DNA of 64,000 nt from Fidelibacterota bacterium (GCA_004124475.1 SCKK01000004.1:1-64000), one strand, 5' to 3'. Shown: positions 26,974 to 36,374, counted from the stretch's first letter. The notes: generated from the sequence alone by a model not told the origin. Program-made: numbers and translations.

Positions 26974-27732
26974 ATGCCTAACACATTTCTCATTACCGTA
27001 ATTTTCATTGTCCTTGCGACTTTTATCGGAGCGTTTATCCGAGGGCGCCATCGCGATAAGTGTCTTAAAGATTTTTCCGGTTCGCCGGTGAGAGTCAAAA
27101 CCGTGGGAGGAAAAGATATTTGGGGAGTACTTTCTGTTGAAGCAACCGGATTAGAATTACTTTACCCATCTCCCCATCGTGATCAGGATGGACACATTGA
27201 AACCAGTTATATCCTTTATAAAAATGAATATCCCAATATCGCTACAATTTTCCGATTCTTTGACGAATTGGATAATAGATCAAAGATTTCCAGGGAAAAG
27301 GAACTCAATAAAACCTATCGACCAAAAGGAATGAAGCGCCTGAATCGAAGAATCAGGAATATGTTTAATACTGTGAAAGATTCTTTGATGGAAATATTAA
27401 ATCTATTTATTGGGCAGGCAAAGCGGACTTCCATAGGAGGGAGTATTATTGGATCACAGGATAAATATTTAAAACAAATTGGAAGTGAGGTAAAGGGAAC
27501 ATTATTGACGTCTTATGAACCTCTTTTGGAAAAATATGTTGGGAGAAAAGTAGTACTTCATTTGAGGTATGGTGACACTGCGCATGAACATCACGGTATC
27601 CTGAAAGAATATACTGCGAATTTTATCGAAATCATGGATGTTCAAATAAAAAGTGATTCTGAAAGTGAGATCAGAACTGCCGACATTGTAGTACCCAGGA
27701 AATACGCAACGGTGCGTCATTTGGGAGAATAA
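26974..27732 (+). CDS. Membrane-anchored protein with two Sm-like small beta domains (unknown function)
   Basis: A 252-residue protein with one N-terminal membrane helix (residues 4-22, ending in the charged GRHRDK). Two regions could be small Sm-like beta barrels: FSGSPVRVKTVGGKDIWGVL near residue 35 and KYVGRKVVLHLRYGDTAHEH near 190, each a short strand-turn pattern with Lys/Val-Leu and a glycine. A basic helix-rich linker lies between them. I do not recognise the family; the domain reading is an inference. Confidence 0.6.
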   Translation: MPNTFLITVIFIVLATFIGAFIRGRHRDKCLKDFSGSPVRVKTVGGKDIWGVLSVEATGLELLYPSPHRDQDGHIETSYILYKNEYPNIATIFRFFDELDNRSKISREKELNKTYRPKGMKRLNRRIRNMFNTVKDSLMEILNLFIGQAKRTSIGGSIIGSQDKYLKQIGSEVKGTLLTSYEPLLEKYVGRKVVLHLRYGDTAHEHHGILKEYTANFIEIMDVQIKSDSESEIRTADIVVPRKYATVRHLGE

Positions 27733-27785
27733 TCTTCGTCATAGTGTACAATATAAACTTTGGGATTATTAGTTATCCATATCCA

Positions 27786-27950
27786 CCTGCTCCCACGCTC
27801 CTTACTCCCTGTTGGGGTGTAACGCCTGTCTGCCCCGTCTGGCGACGGGCAGAGGCGACAAGGCGCAGGGAAATCCCGCCCGCCTGCCGGATGGGCAGGT
27901 ACACGAAGCTTACAGTCCCGTACCGAAGGTCGGGGTGTCGGGGCTCTCCC
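27786..27950 (+). repeat. Palindromic repeats upstream of the ClpB-like gene
   Basis: GCCTGTCTGCCCCGTCTGGC with GGGCAGAGGC, GGGAAATCCCGCCCGCCTGC with GGGCAGG, and CAGTCCCGTACCGAAGGTCG form local hairpins. They share the CCTGCC/GGCAGG core with the other clusters. Further on, bases 28010-28027 hold TGACAC and GTGTCA arms around six bases, a possible operator. Confidence 0.6.
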
Positions 27951-28114
27951 GCCTTTTTATTATATACAGAGCTTTTTCAAGTAGATTATTAGACCGCACT
28001 CGGATATAATGACACTTCAGTGTGTCAATATGCCGTGTGGTTTGTCATATATGCGTCATATTCTCTTCGGCATGATATTCGCAATATGCAGCGTGAAAAA
28101 TAGAGGAGAAATAT

Positions 28115-30214
28115 ATGAACCAGAATATGCAACAGATGAACCCGGAACAAGGTATCGATGCCTTAGAGCGTTACGGGACAAACCTTACATCCTTAGCAAA
28201 GGAAGGGAAAATTGACCCGGTTATTGGGAGAGAATCCGAAATCCGGAGAATAATTCAGATTTTATCAAGAAGGACGAAAAACAATCCTGTCCTTATCGGA
28301 GAGCCGGGGACGGGGAAAACAACCGTTGTGGAAGGATTAGCAAAAAGGATTATCGAAGGAGACGTACCGGATAACATCAAAAACAAGCAGTTGATAGCTC
28401 TTGATTTGAGTGCAATGATTGCAGGCGCCATGTATAGAGGGCAGTTTGAAGAACGTCTGAAAAATTTCATCAAACAGGTTGTGGATAGTGAGGGTGAAAT
28501 TATCGTTTTTATTGATGAGTTACACACCATTGTTGGAGCAGGCGCTGTGGAAGGTCAGATGGATGTTTCCAATATGATCAAGCCGGAATTGGCTCGCGGT
28601 AATATGAAAGTGATAGGGGCAACCACTCTAAATGAATACCAGAAGTATATTGAAAAAGATGCCGCGCTGGAAAGACGTTTTCAAAAAGTTTACATTGCTG
28701 AACCGAGTGTGGAAGATACGATTACCATTTTACGCGGAATAAAAGATAAGTACGAACTTCACCACGGGATTCATATCAAGGATTCAGCTTTGATTGCCGC
28801 AGCTACTTTGTCTGACCGGTATATTTCCGACCGGTTTCTACCTGACAAGGCTGTGGATCTCATGGATGAAGCTGCGTCTAAAATCCGAATGGAAATGAAC
28901 TCTGCTCCGGTTGTTATCGATGATGCAAACAGAAAATTGTTGTTACTTGAGGTAGAGAAAGAAGCTCTGAAAAAGGAAAAAGACACTCGTTCCAGGGAGC
29001 GTCTGATTGAAGTTAAAAAGGAAATAACCTCATTAAAGTCTCGGTTAAACGAATTAAACACTGTTTGGAAAAAGGAAAAAGAAATTGTATCCCGACTTCA
29101 GTCTCTCAAAGAAAAGATGGACATGTTGAATAGTCAGTCTGAGAGGGTGCAGCGTGAGGGTGATTTACAGAAAGCAGCAGAAATTCAATACAACGATATT
29201 CCGAAATTAGAGAAGGAAATCGAGAGTGTGAATCAGATCATTGAGAATAATCAATTCTTGAAGTTGGAAGTCGGCACCGAGGATATTGCAGATATAGTAG
29301 CAAAGTGGACAGGCATCCCGACAACCAAAATGCTGGCAGGGGAAAAGGAAAAACTTTTGCACCTTGAGAAACAGTTAAGTAAACGTGTGATAGGGCAGAA
29401 AGGGGCGGTCAATCGTGTAGCAGACGTTATCAGGATGTCAAAAGTAGGCATAACCGATCAGGAAAAACCGTTAGGGTCATTCCTGTTTATGGGGAGTACG
29501 GGTGTAGGAAAAACGGAATTGGCAAAGACATTGGCGGAGACTCTATTTGATGATGAGCGGGCGCTGGTTCGTATTGATATGAGCGAATACATGGAACCCC
29601 ATTCAATTGCGAAAATGATTGGCAGTCCGCCGGGATATGTTGGGTATGATGAAGGGGGACAATTGACGGAAAAGATACGCCGTCGTCCCTATTCTGTTAT
29701 TCTGTTTGATGAAGTGGAGAAGGCTCATTCCAATGTTCTGAATCTGTTATTGCAAATTTTGGATGACGGTCGCCTGACAGACACAAAGGGTAGAACTGTA
29801 AATTTCAAAAATACCATCATTATCATGACGTCAAACCTGAGCGAAACTGAGTTAAAGAATTTTATGCGACCGGAATTTATCAACCGGATCGATGATATTA
29901 TCACATTTAACAATTTAACAGAGCCGGTTATCCGGAGGATTATCGATTTGCAATTAAACCGGATATTTTCACGGTTGGAAAGTCAGGGCGTAGAATTGAC
30001 CGTCTCTAAAGAGGTGAAAGATTACCTGGTGGAGAATGGGTATGATTTGCAATATGGCGCCCGTCCCATCCACAGGGTCATTAACCGGGAGATTCTGTCC
30101 AGGCTGTCAAAGTTTATGCTTGAGAATCCGAGTGAAAACAGACTACATGTAATTCTTGATGGCAATTTTATCTCTGTGGTCACTGCAATAGATCAGGTGG
30201 AAGAGTTTGCATAA
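28115..30214 (+). CDS. clpB: ClpB-like AAA+ disaggregase lacking the N-terminal domain
   Basis: A 699-residue two-ring AAA+ unfoldase. The first nucleotide-binding domain has Walker A GEPGTGKTT near residue 64 and IIVFIDELHTIVGAGAVEG near 130. A coiled-coil middle domain of ClpB type follows (REGDLQKAAEIQYNDIPKLE near 350). The second ring has GSTGVGKTELAKTL near 463, SVILFDEVEKAHSN near 525 and GARPIHRVINREI near 645. Full ClpB is about 860 residues: here the N-terminal Clp_N domain is absent and a few tens of residues before RPEFINRIDD are missing. A GAGGAG site supports the start. It should act on aggregated proteins with DnaK. Confidence 0.9.
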   Translation: MNQNMQQMNPEQGIDALERYGTNLTSLAKEGKIDPVIGRESEIRRIIQILSRRTKNNPVLIGEPGTGKTTVVEGLAKRIIEGDVPDNIKNKQLIALDLSAMIAGAMYRGQFEERLKNFIKQVVDSEGEIIVFIDELHTIVGAGAVEGQMDVSNMIKPELARGNMKVIGATTLNEYQKYIEKDAALERRFQKVYIAEPSVEDTITILRGIKDKYELHHGIHIKDSALIAAATLSDRYISDRFLPDKAVDLMDEAASKIRMEMNSAPVVIDDANRKLLLLEVEKEALKKEKDTRSRERLIEVKKEITSLKSRLNELNTVWKKEKEIVSRLQSLKEKMDMLNSQSERVQREGDLQKAAEIQYNDIPKLEKEIESVNQIIENNQFLKLEVGTEDIADIVAKWTGIPTTKMLAGEKEKLLHLEKQLSKRVIGQKGAVNRVADVIRMSKVGITDQEKPLGSFLFMGSTGVGKTELAKTLAETLFDDERALVRIDMSEYMEPHSIAKMIGSPPGYVGYDEGGQLTEKIRRRPYSVILFDEVEKAHSNVLNLLLQILDDGRLTDTKGRTVNFKNTIIIMTSNLSETELKNFMRPEFINRIDDIITFNNLTEPVIRRIIDLQLNRIFSRLESQGVELTVSKEVKDYLVENGYDLQYGARPIHRVINREILSRLSKFMLENPSENRLHVILDGNFISVVTAIDQVEEFA

Positions 30215-30260
30215 ATATTAGCTATTTTTTCCAGAAATCTATTAAATTCGGAACCTTTTA

Positions 30261-30290
30261 AAAGCCTGGTTTGTTGTACAAATCAGGTTT
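30261..30290 (+). terminator. Probable terminator after the ClpB-like gene
   Basis: AAAGCCTG-G-TTTG and CAAA-T-CAGG-TTTT form an interrupted stem around TTGTA and end in a short T run, 47 bases after the ClpB stop and 35 bases before the ABC-transporter gene. Confidence 0.6.
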
Positions 30291-30324
30291 TCATATAATA
30301 TTAGACTATTGAGGGAGTGAGGAC

Positions 30325-31269
30325 GTGTTAAAAGTGACGGGTTTGTCTAAGAATTTTGGGTCTTTAGAGGCAGTAAGGTCCATTGATTTCGAAATTAATG
30401 ACGGTGAAATTGTAGGATTTTTGGGAGTCAACGGTGCCGGAAAAACAACCACACTGAGAATGATCACCGGATTTCTGATCCCCACTGGCGGAACAGTTTA
30501 CGTTGATGATCTCAATATTTTGGATCATGCCTATGAAATTCAAAAACAGATTGGGTACCTCGCTGAGTTAAATCCTCTTTATTCAGAAATGTCAGTCTAT
30601 GATTTCTTAGAATTTATTGCTGACATTCGCAAAATTCGTGGGAAACAGTTCAAAGAAGCTCTGGCTCGAGTGGTGGAACAGTGCGGACTAAAAGGGGTTG
30701 TTCACAGAACGATTTCTAACTGTTCCAAAGGATTCAGACAACGTATCGGCTTAGCTTCGACGATGATTCACGATCCTGACATTTTGATCCTCGATGAACC
30801 TGTGACAGGTTTAGACCCCAATCAGATTGTAGAAATTCGTGGATTAATCAAGGAGTTGGGAAAGGAAAAACTGGTTCTCATGTCCAGTCATATCTTGCAG
30901 GAAATCCAAGTGACCGTGGATAGAATAATCATTATCCACGAAGGAGAAATCGTAGCAGATGGCACCAATGAGGAATTAATGAGCAATTTTATGGGGAACG
31001 TCCATTTAACTATGGAAGTGAAGGATGCCACAATAGATAGTGTCTCAAATATTGAAAGTGCAATCCCTTCTGTAAAATTTTTAAATAGCGAACCTAAAAA
31101 TGGTCACCAAATCCTTCATTTGGAATACAGTCGAGAAAATGATCCCCGAGAGGAGTTATTCAAGTTTGCTGTGGACTCCAAATGGATCATTCTTTCTATG
31201 AATCCCCATACGGCGAATTTAGAAGATATATTTCGTAGCCTGACAGTGACAGGAGGAGCCAATGCGTAA
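30325..31269 (+). CDS. ABC transporter ATP-binding protein (GldA-like)
   Basis: A 314-residue cytoplasmic ATPase with Walker A GVNGAGKTT near residue 37, an ABC signature read as CSKGFRQRIGLAS near 136, Walker B ILILDEPVTGLDP near 155, and the H-loop in VLMSSHILQEIQ near 190. About 90 extra C-terminal residues are typical of the GldA/NosF type. The start is a GTG after a GAGGGAG site. It overlaps the permease gene by 8 bases and forms a four-gene operon with permease, GldG-like and DUF4340 proteins. Confidence 0.93.
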   Translation: MLKVTGLSKNFGSLEAVRSIDFEINDGEIVGFLGVNGAGKTTTLRMITGFLIPTGGTVYVDDLNILDHAYEIQKQIGYLAELNPLYSEMSVYDFLEFIADIRKIRGKQFKEALARVVEQCGLKGVVHRTISNCSKGFRQRIGLASTMIHDPDILILDEPVTGLDPNQIVEIRGLIKELGKEKLVLMSSHILQEIQVTVDRIIIIHEGEIVADGTNEELMSNFMGNVHLTMEVKDATIDSVSNIESAIPSVKFLNSEPKNGHQILHLEYSRENDPREELFKFAVDSKWIILSMNPHTANLEDIFRSLTVTGGANA

Positions 31270-31975
31270 TATAAAAACAATATTTCTTCGGGAGATAAGA
31301 GCATACTTCAACAGCCCCATGGCTTACATTTTCCTGGTGATATTTGCGATTATAAACGGATATTTCTTCACCAATACATTTTTCCTTATTAATCAGTCTG
31401 ATTTGCGGATTCTTTTTGGCATTATACCCATCGTCTATCTCTTTTTTATCCCCGCAGTTTCTATGGGATTGATAGCAGGGGAACAAAATACAGGTACGAT
31501 AGAAATAATTACCACTCTCCCTATAACGAATAGTGAATTTGTCATTGGGAAATTCCTTGCGGCCTTCACTTTAATTCTACTGGGACTCGGAGCGACAGTT
31601 GTTCATTTTATTACACTGGTATATGTAGGAACTAATGTGGATTATGGCGCTCTCTTCAGCGGATATTTTGGTTTGGCGCTCATCGGAGCGGCGTATGCTT
31701 CAATCGGTACCTTCACCAGCAGTATTACGGAAAACCAGGTAGTGGCATTTATTTTGGGTGTGTTCGTCGTACTGGTCTTTTATCTCATGGATAAAATGTT
31801 GCTCTTTGTTCCTTCGGGATTGTCCGGATTTATACAGTATCTCAGTGTTGAATATCATTTATCCAATATATCCAGAGGCGTAATTGATTCCAGGAATTTG
31901 ATCTATTTTGCATCAGTGGTGGGTTTTTTCCTCTTTTTGACTGTTCAATCGATTGAAGTGAGGAAGTGGAGGTAA
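31262..31975 (+). CDS. ABC transporter permease (GldF-like)
   Basis: A 237-residue inner-membrane protein with six hydrophobic segments, starting MRNIKTIFLREIRAYFNSPM as ABC-2 permeases of the GldF type do. The GEQNTGTIEIITTLPITNSE block near residue 75 is the conserved coupling region. It pairs with the preceding ATPase. The end is followed three bases later by the GldG-like start. Confidence 0.9.
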   Translation: MRNIKTIFLREIRAYFNSPMAYIFLVIFAIINGYFFTNTFFLINQSDLRILFGIIPIVYLFFIPAVSMGLIAGEQNTGTIEIITTLPITNSEFVIGKFLAAFTLILLGLGATVVHFITLVYVGTNVDYGALFSGYFGLALIGAAYASIGTFTSSITENQVVAFILGVFVVLVFYLMDKMLLFVPSGLSGFIQYLSVEYHLSNISRGVIDSRNLIYFASVVGFFLFLTVQSIEVRKWR

Positions 31976-31977
31976 AC

Positions 31978-33495
31978 ATGAAGTTGAAATTGAAGAAATC
32001 TATTGTTGTGCCGGGAATAATTGTTCTAACCGGTTTGATACTGTTAAACCTTATTTCAAGGAACTGGTTTGTCCGGTTAGATCTTACTGATAATAAAATG
32101 TATTCATTATCTCATTCAAGTCGGAATGTTATTAACAATATAGATGATATACTGACAATGAAAGTATATTTTTCCGATGACCTTCCTGGTGAATATGGGA
32201 ATAATCGGCGTTATTTACAGGATATATTGGAAGAATATGCAGCGTACTCAAACGGGAAAATTCGTTTTGAATTTTATCGCCCCGACGCAGATGATGAGCT
32301 CGAACAGGAAGCGCGAAAATCGGGTATTCAACCCGTCCAACTTCAGGTTATTGAGGACGATAAACTTGAGGTGAAAAGGGTTTTCATGGGAATGGCGATT
32401 TTATTTGAAGACCGGCGAGAAGTGATTCCCTTAATCCAAACGACAACAGGGTTAGAATACGAAATAACAACGAGAATTAAAAAACTTGTGGAGACAAATA
32501 AAAAAACGGTCGCCATTGCCAGAGTAAAAGAAACTGATGTTACAACGCAAAATATTGAAATGTTGATTAATGAGCGATATCATGTGCGATACATCGAATT
32601 GGCTGATCCCGTCCCCGAAAATATTGATGTTGTTGTAATGTACGGTCTAGAAGATTCATTGGGAATAAGCGAGAGTGACAACCTAAAATCCTTTATTAAT
32701 AGAGGGGGAAACCTGTTTATTACCCAGAGCAAAGTAAAAACCGACATACAGACTCAGAGGGCAAATGTGATTCAATCTGATATTTTTGATTTCCTCAAAG
32801 GATACGGATTATCGTTGGCTGACAATTTGGTATTGGATCGAATTTGTGGGAAGGTGAGCGTCCAGCAGAATATTGGCTTTTTCCGCATGGCAGTCCCCAT
32901 GGATTATCCATTTCTCCCCATCGTCCGGAATTTTAATCAAGAGGAAGCATTGGTAAGCGGGTTGGAGCAGATGCAACTGATTTTCCCCAGTGAAATAATC
33001 TTGGATTCCATCCCCGAGAATTCAAATTATAGTGTAACCCCTTTGATGTACACTTCAGACCATTCCTCCACCATGAAAGGATTTTTTAATTTGAATCCTG
33101 ATCCGAAAGCCAATCCTGCTTTACGCCGGTTGAGTGAAAAAGGGAAATTGTTAGCTGCCCGGTCTGAGATTGTAAATCAGGAGTCAGGTATTGTAAGTCA
33201 AATAATCCTGGTGGCGGATTCTAGATTTCTGTTGGATAGTGGGGGAGGGGCATCTCCTGAAAATCACATATTTATTCTGAATACCATCGATTATCTTGTG
33301 GGAGACAGGGGGCTTATTTCCTTGCGATCGAGGGAAATAACCAGCCGACCGTTAGAAGAATTGGCTGACAATACCAAAAGTCGTTGGAAGTGGATCAACA
33401 TTATTCTCCCAACCACCTTGATCATCGCGTTTGGTGCAATACGTTTTAAGCGCCGTTCTAGCAGATCGAAATTCTTGGAGGAACTGTATGACTAA
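31978..33495 (+). CDS. GldG-like auxiliary protein of an ABC transporter
   Basis: About 505 residues from the ATG at 31978, which has the GGAGG ribosome-binding site; an earlier GTG is less likely. It has an N-terminal membrane helix (VVPGIIVLTGLILLNLIS), a large extracytoplasmic region with WFVRLDLTDNKMYSLSHSSR typical of the PF09822 (GldG-like) family, and a C-terminal membrane helix near residue 480. Such proteins work with GldA/GldF-type transporters, in gliding bacteria with the motility apparatus; no gliding genes are seen here. Confidence 0.88.
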   Translation: MKLKLKKSIVVPGIIVLTGLILLNLISRNWFVRLDLTDNKMYSLSHSSRNVINNIDDILTMKVYFSDDLPGEYGNNRRYLQDILEEYAAYSNGKIRFEFYRPDADDELEQEARKSGIQPVQLQVIEDDKLEVKRVFMGMAILFEDRREVIPLIQTTTGLEYEITTRIKKLVETNKKTVAIARVKETDVTTQNIEMLINERYHVRYIELADPVPENIDVVVMYGLEDSLGISESDNLKSFINRGGNLFITQSKVKTDIQTQRANVIQSDIFDFLKGYGLSLADNLVLDRICGKVSVQQNIGFFRMAVPMDYPFLPIVRNFNQEEALVSGLEQMQLIFPSEIILDSIPENSNYSVTPLMYTSDHSSTMKGFFNLNPDPKANPALRRLSEKGKLLAARSEIVNQESGIVSQIILVADSRFLLDSGGGASPENHIFILNTIDYLVGDRGLISLRSREITSRPLEELADNTKSRWKWINIILPTTLIIAFGAIRFKRRSSRSKFLEELYD

Positions 33496-34051
33496 CAGAA
33501 CGAAATTAGCTATTGGCGCTCTGGCTATCTTGCTAATCTTCTTTTTCATTAATCAACAAGGACAAAAAAAATATACGGCTAAAAAGTCTGATCTGTTTAC
33601 CGGAAATACGGAAGATGTTTTTCGATTTACAATAACCAAGGGTGATGAATTCTTAGAGCTAATCCGCATGGATACTACCTGGAAAATAGTAGATAATGAT
33701 TCATTAATAGTTAAACAGAGATCGTTCGATAATTTTTTTGATAGAGTGTTAACCACTCGCAGGGAATCAGTCGTGTCACAGAATCCTGAAAAATGGTCGA
33801 AGTTTGCAGTGGATGACTCTACCGGTACAATGTTATCCATATATGACTATGCAGGAAAATCTATGGGTCGATTTGTGTTTGGAAGTTCAAGATCAGACTA
33901 CTCCCGGAATTACGTCCGGATTAATGATGATCCTAATGTGTACCAGACAAGTTCAAATATCATCTTCCAACTTCAGACTCGTCCTACCTACTGGGGGGAG
34001 AAACCCAAACCACCGGTGGTAGAGGCAGATACAACTTTCACTGAAGAATAG
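33488..34051 (+). CDS. DUF4340-domain membrane-anchored protein
   Basis: About 187 residues from the ATG at 33488, which overlaps the GldG-like stop by 8 bases. It has one N-terminal membrane helix (ALAILLIFFFI) and an extracytoplasmic part with DVFRFTITKGDEFLELIRMD and WKIVDNDSLIVKQ, the beta-strand pattern of DUF4340 proteins, which regularly follow GldG-like genes. It ends the operon. The family is usually longer; this copy is on the short side. Function is unknown. Confidence 0.82.
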   Translation: MTNRTKLAIGALAILLIFFFINQQGQKKYTAKKSDLFTGNTEDVFRFTITKGDEFLELIRMDTTWKIVDNDSLIVKQRSFDNFFDRVLTTRRESVVSQNPEKWSKFAVDDSTGTMLSIYDYAGKSMGRFVFGSSRSDYSRNYVRINDDPNVYQTSSNIIFQLQTRPTYWGEKPKPPVVEADTTFTEE

Positions 34052-34217
34052 AAGCAATTTTTTAATATAAATTAAGTTTCGCACATAATAAGTGTTTTAT
34101 ATTTTATGCGCAGCATCCTGTGGAGAAGATGTTCATAAATAAAGTCATTAAGTATCGTAATAAAAAACCTGTCTATCGTTCCTTACGACAGATAGAGACG
34201 AATTTCTTATTACCGTT

Positions 34218-34372
34218 ATTATCTGTACTTTTTCCCGACATATGAATGTCGGGATACCAAAAGAAACTGTCGTCCCGACATAATTATGTCGGGATAATTC
34301 ATTCTCATCCAATCCCGACAAGCTTGTCGGGATGACGATAAAGATAATCCCGATGCATCGGGACTAATGCGA
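34218..34372 (+). repeat. Cluster of CCCGACA/TGTCGGG palindromes
   Basis: Four perfect or near-perfect palindromes stand in a row: TCCCGACATATGAATGTCGG near 34229, TCCCGACATAATTATGTCGG near 34273, TCCCGACAAGCTTGTCGGGA near 34313, and TCCCGATGCATCGGGA near 34350. The variants differ in the loop but share the TCCCGA/TCGGGA ends. They lie after the Gld-like operon and run into repeat copy 1 of the cassette region. Confidence 0.85.
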
Positions 34373-35041
34373 TAAAGAAATTCTATAATGGACCTAATAG
34401 ATCAGACGTGCGAAACTTGAGTGACAATCTGGTAAAATATTTAGGCGCTTAGTCTCAAATTTTCCAGTGGATTTGCAGTCATTGCTCCGTAAGGAGTTAC
34501 TACGGAACGAGGGGTGCCCTCCTGCCCGCCAGACTGATGTCGGGCAGGGAAGCTACGGTGGCATATAACGATCAAAAATCGAGGTATAATTTCCTGATTT
34601 ATTGAAATTCTAAAAACTAATTGTGATGGTATATTTATTCTTGTGCATATCAGATATTCTGAATCAAATATCACTGAGATATACGGTCATCTTGTAGAGA
34701 ATGATTTGAAAGAGATTCTTGGGGAGTAAGAATTTATATCTAGTTATTCAGTGTAACATTATGGATTAGGCCTGTTTTTATTGTACAAAAGTTGTTACCT
34801 TTTATAACCCAATATGAATATACTTTATACGATGGTGGGAGTAAATGAAACGTTGTGATAAACAAATTATATGGGACAGAATGGATTGTTATTTAGAATT
34901 CTCAATGGTCATGATATTAAGAATTATCACTAATCAGATTTTAACTATTGATTCTCGCAAAATACTTACATCTTACAGAGGAATTGTCTAGATATCACGA
35001 TTTCACGTTACCAAATAATTCTGTATAAATACTAGTTAGGT
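34312..35041 (+). repeat. Large non-coding repeat, copy 1, with long attC-like end
   Basis: This roughly 730-base sequence matches 39039-39796 over its whole length at over 90 percent by eye, and its last 240 bases match 40867-41157 more distantly. It has no gene longer than about 30 codons. The last 240 bases (34802-35041) can fold on themselves, AACCCAATATGAATATACTT onward pairing with the stretch before the final GTTAGGT, and GTTAGGT fits the integron R-box. I read it as a possible long attC or ORF-less cassette. It ends 9 bases before the next gene. Confidence 0.6.
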
Positions 35042-35050
35042 TTCATATAA

Positions 35051-35812
35051 ATGGATACCCAATTCACATTATGCCTTGAACAGATGGAATCTTGGTTCCG
35101 ATTACTTGAGAAGAGTATACCACAGCCCAAAAAGATACCATTCCTCCACAGCTTTGTATTCCGCTACAAAGAAAAAACTCTTGAACAGGCGCTTATTCAA
35201 AAGCTTGCACGAGTTGTAACGGGATTACATTCTGCAAGAATTTTACTGAATTGTGGTTTTCTGCAAGAACAGGTTGCGATCAACCGAATACTTGAAGAAT
35301 TACAACAAGATATATCATTTCTTGCTTACGCGCGTTTGCGAGATGGAACTACAGAGTTACAACTTCGCTATCTTGATGCGTTTTATGAGGAAGAATTTGA
35401 TATTCCAGAAAATCCTGTTGCTTCAACTCAGAAACGACCTTTGATACCAAGGAAGAAAATTATAGCCTACATTGCAAGAAAAGAAACTGATATGGGAATT
35501 TCAAATCCTAGTTATGCCACTGAGCTAACGCGTACGCTTAGCAAAGCGTATTCCGGATTCGTTCATGGTGCATCGCCCCAAATAATGAATATGTATGGGG
35601 GCTTTCCACCGCAATTCCAGATTTCCGGGATGCTAGGTACAAATCACGAACAAGAACATCGGAGCGACCTTTGGAATTATTTCTATCGAGGCTTACTCTC
35701 ATTTAATGAGGTGGCATTGGTGTTTGAAGAGTTAAAGGTAGCTGAAAGCATTAGTAGTTACACGATATCCTTCGAGAAAGCTGCTGGAAATGTCTACACG
35801 AAAGATTCCTAA
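35051..35812 (+). CDS. Hypothetical cassette protein (253 aa)
   Basis: A soluble 253-residue protein without signal peptide or membrane helices, beginning MDTQFTLCLEQMESWFRLLE. It is helix-rich with LARVVTGLHSARILLNCGFL near residue 55 and YSGFVHGASPQIMNMYGG near 168. I do not recognise the family. It lies alone between a repeat ending in GTTAGGT and an attC site that begins 7 bases after its stop, which makes it an integron gene cassette. Confidence 0.7.
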   Translation: MDTQFTLCLEQMESWFRLLEKSIPQPKKIPFLHSFVFRYKEKTLEQALIQKLARVVTGLHSARILLNCGFLQEQVAINRILEELQQDISFLAYARLRDGTTELQLRYLDAFYEEEFDIPENPVASTQKRPLIPRKKIIAYIARKETDMGISNPSYATELTRTLSKAYSGFVHGASPQIMNMYGGFPPQFQISGMLGTNHEQEHRSDLWNYFYRGLLSFNEVALVFEELKVAESISSYTISFEKAAGNVYTKDS

Positions 35813-35818
35813 ACAGAA

Positions 35819-35951
35819 ACCTAACAATCAATGAACCAGACGTGAAATGCTAGCAGCGTGAATTTATGTATTTGGGACTTAAAACAGTAAATTTGAAAAA
35901 GGAAATGACTTGTGGTACTAAATTTCACGCAGGTTATTTTTTCCGTTAGAT
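35819..35951 (+). repeat. attC site
   Basis: The left box is ACCTAAC (RYYYAAC) and the right box is GTTAGAT (GTTRRRY), both perfect. Inside, AATGAACCAGACGTGAAAT pairs with ATTTCACGCAGGTTATT, leaving unpaired bases as expected for an integrase hairpin. The site is 133 bases long and directly follows a gene. Confidence 0.88.
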
Positions 35952-35962
35952 GTAGGAAAAAT

Positions 35963-36343
35963 ATGAATACTTTAATTTCAGGTCTAATTGTAGCAGGTGC
36001 TACTGGTTTAGCGTTCGTGGCATATAAACATCCGAAAGAATTTAAGATTATTGAGAATATTCTCTCCATTGTTGGTGGAAGCGTACTACTTGGCATTATA
36101 ATCTGGAATGGATCGGCGGAGTTGATTTCCGCAAAACTCCTAGGCACACTCGAAGAAACAGATGAAGCAAAAAAAGTTCTCTCCGACCATCTCATATTCG
36201 AAGGGTACATTCTCTATACTTGGATATCGGCTTTCTTATATCTTGGCTTTCTCAGATTGCTCCCTCACTTAGGAATTATAGATAAGGAGAAAGAAAATAG
36301 TCCAGAACAACAAAAAGAGAGTAAACTTAAAGACGATACTTAA
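35963..36343 (+). CDS. Small membrane protein of an integron cassette
   Basis: About 126 residues from the ATG at 35963, which lies 12 bases after the attC right box and has a TAGGAAA site. Three hydrophobic stretches are seen: LISGLIVAGATGLAFVAY, a second near residue 33 (ILSIVGGSVLLGIIIW) and a third near 88. The C-terminus is highly charged (KEKENSPEQQKESK). No family recognised. Cassette integrons often carry such proteins. Confidence 0.65.
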   Translation: MNTLISGLIVAGATGLAFVAYKHPKEFKIIENILSIVGGSVLLGIIIWNGSAELISAKLLGTLEETDEAKKVLSDHLIFEGYILYTWISAFLYLGFLRLLPHLGIIDKEKENSPEQQKESKLKDDT

Positions 36344-36374
36344 CCAAACTTTTACAATTTAATTCAAATACCAT

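Noticed and set aside
27980-28114. Possible CIRCE element before the ClpB-like gene
   Set aside because: TTAGACCGCACTC only partly resembles half of CIRCE and has no partner at the right distance. Only a small 6-base inverted repeat remains.
34218-34372. A row of short repeats that could be taken for a CRISPR array
   Set aside because: The units are self-complementary palindromes with different loops and uneven spacing, without equal spacers or cas genes. They belong to the dispersed palindromic repeat family.
34052-35050. Hidden integron integrase next to the first + strand cassette
   Set aside because: I looked on both strands for a long frame with the tyrosine-recombinase R-H-R-Y pattern and found none; only a 30-codon look-alike remains in the repeat.
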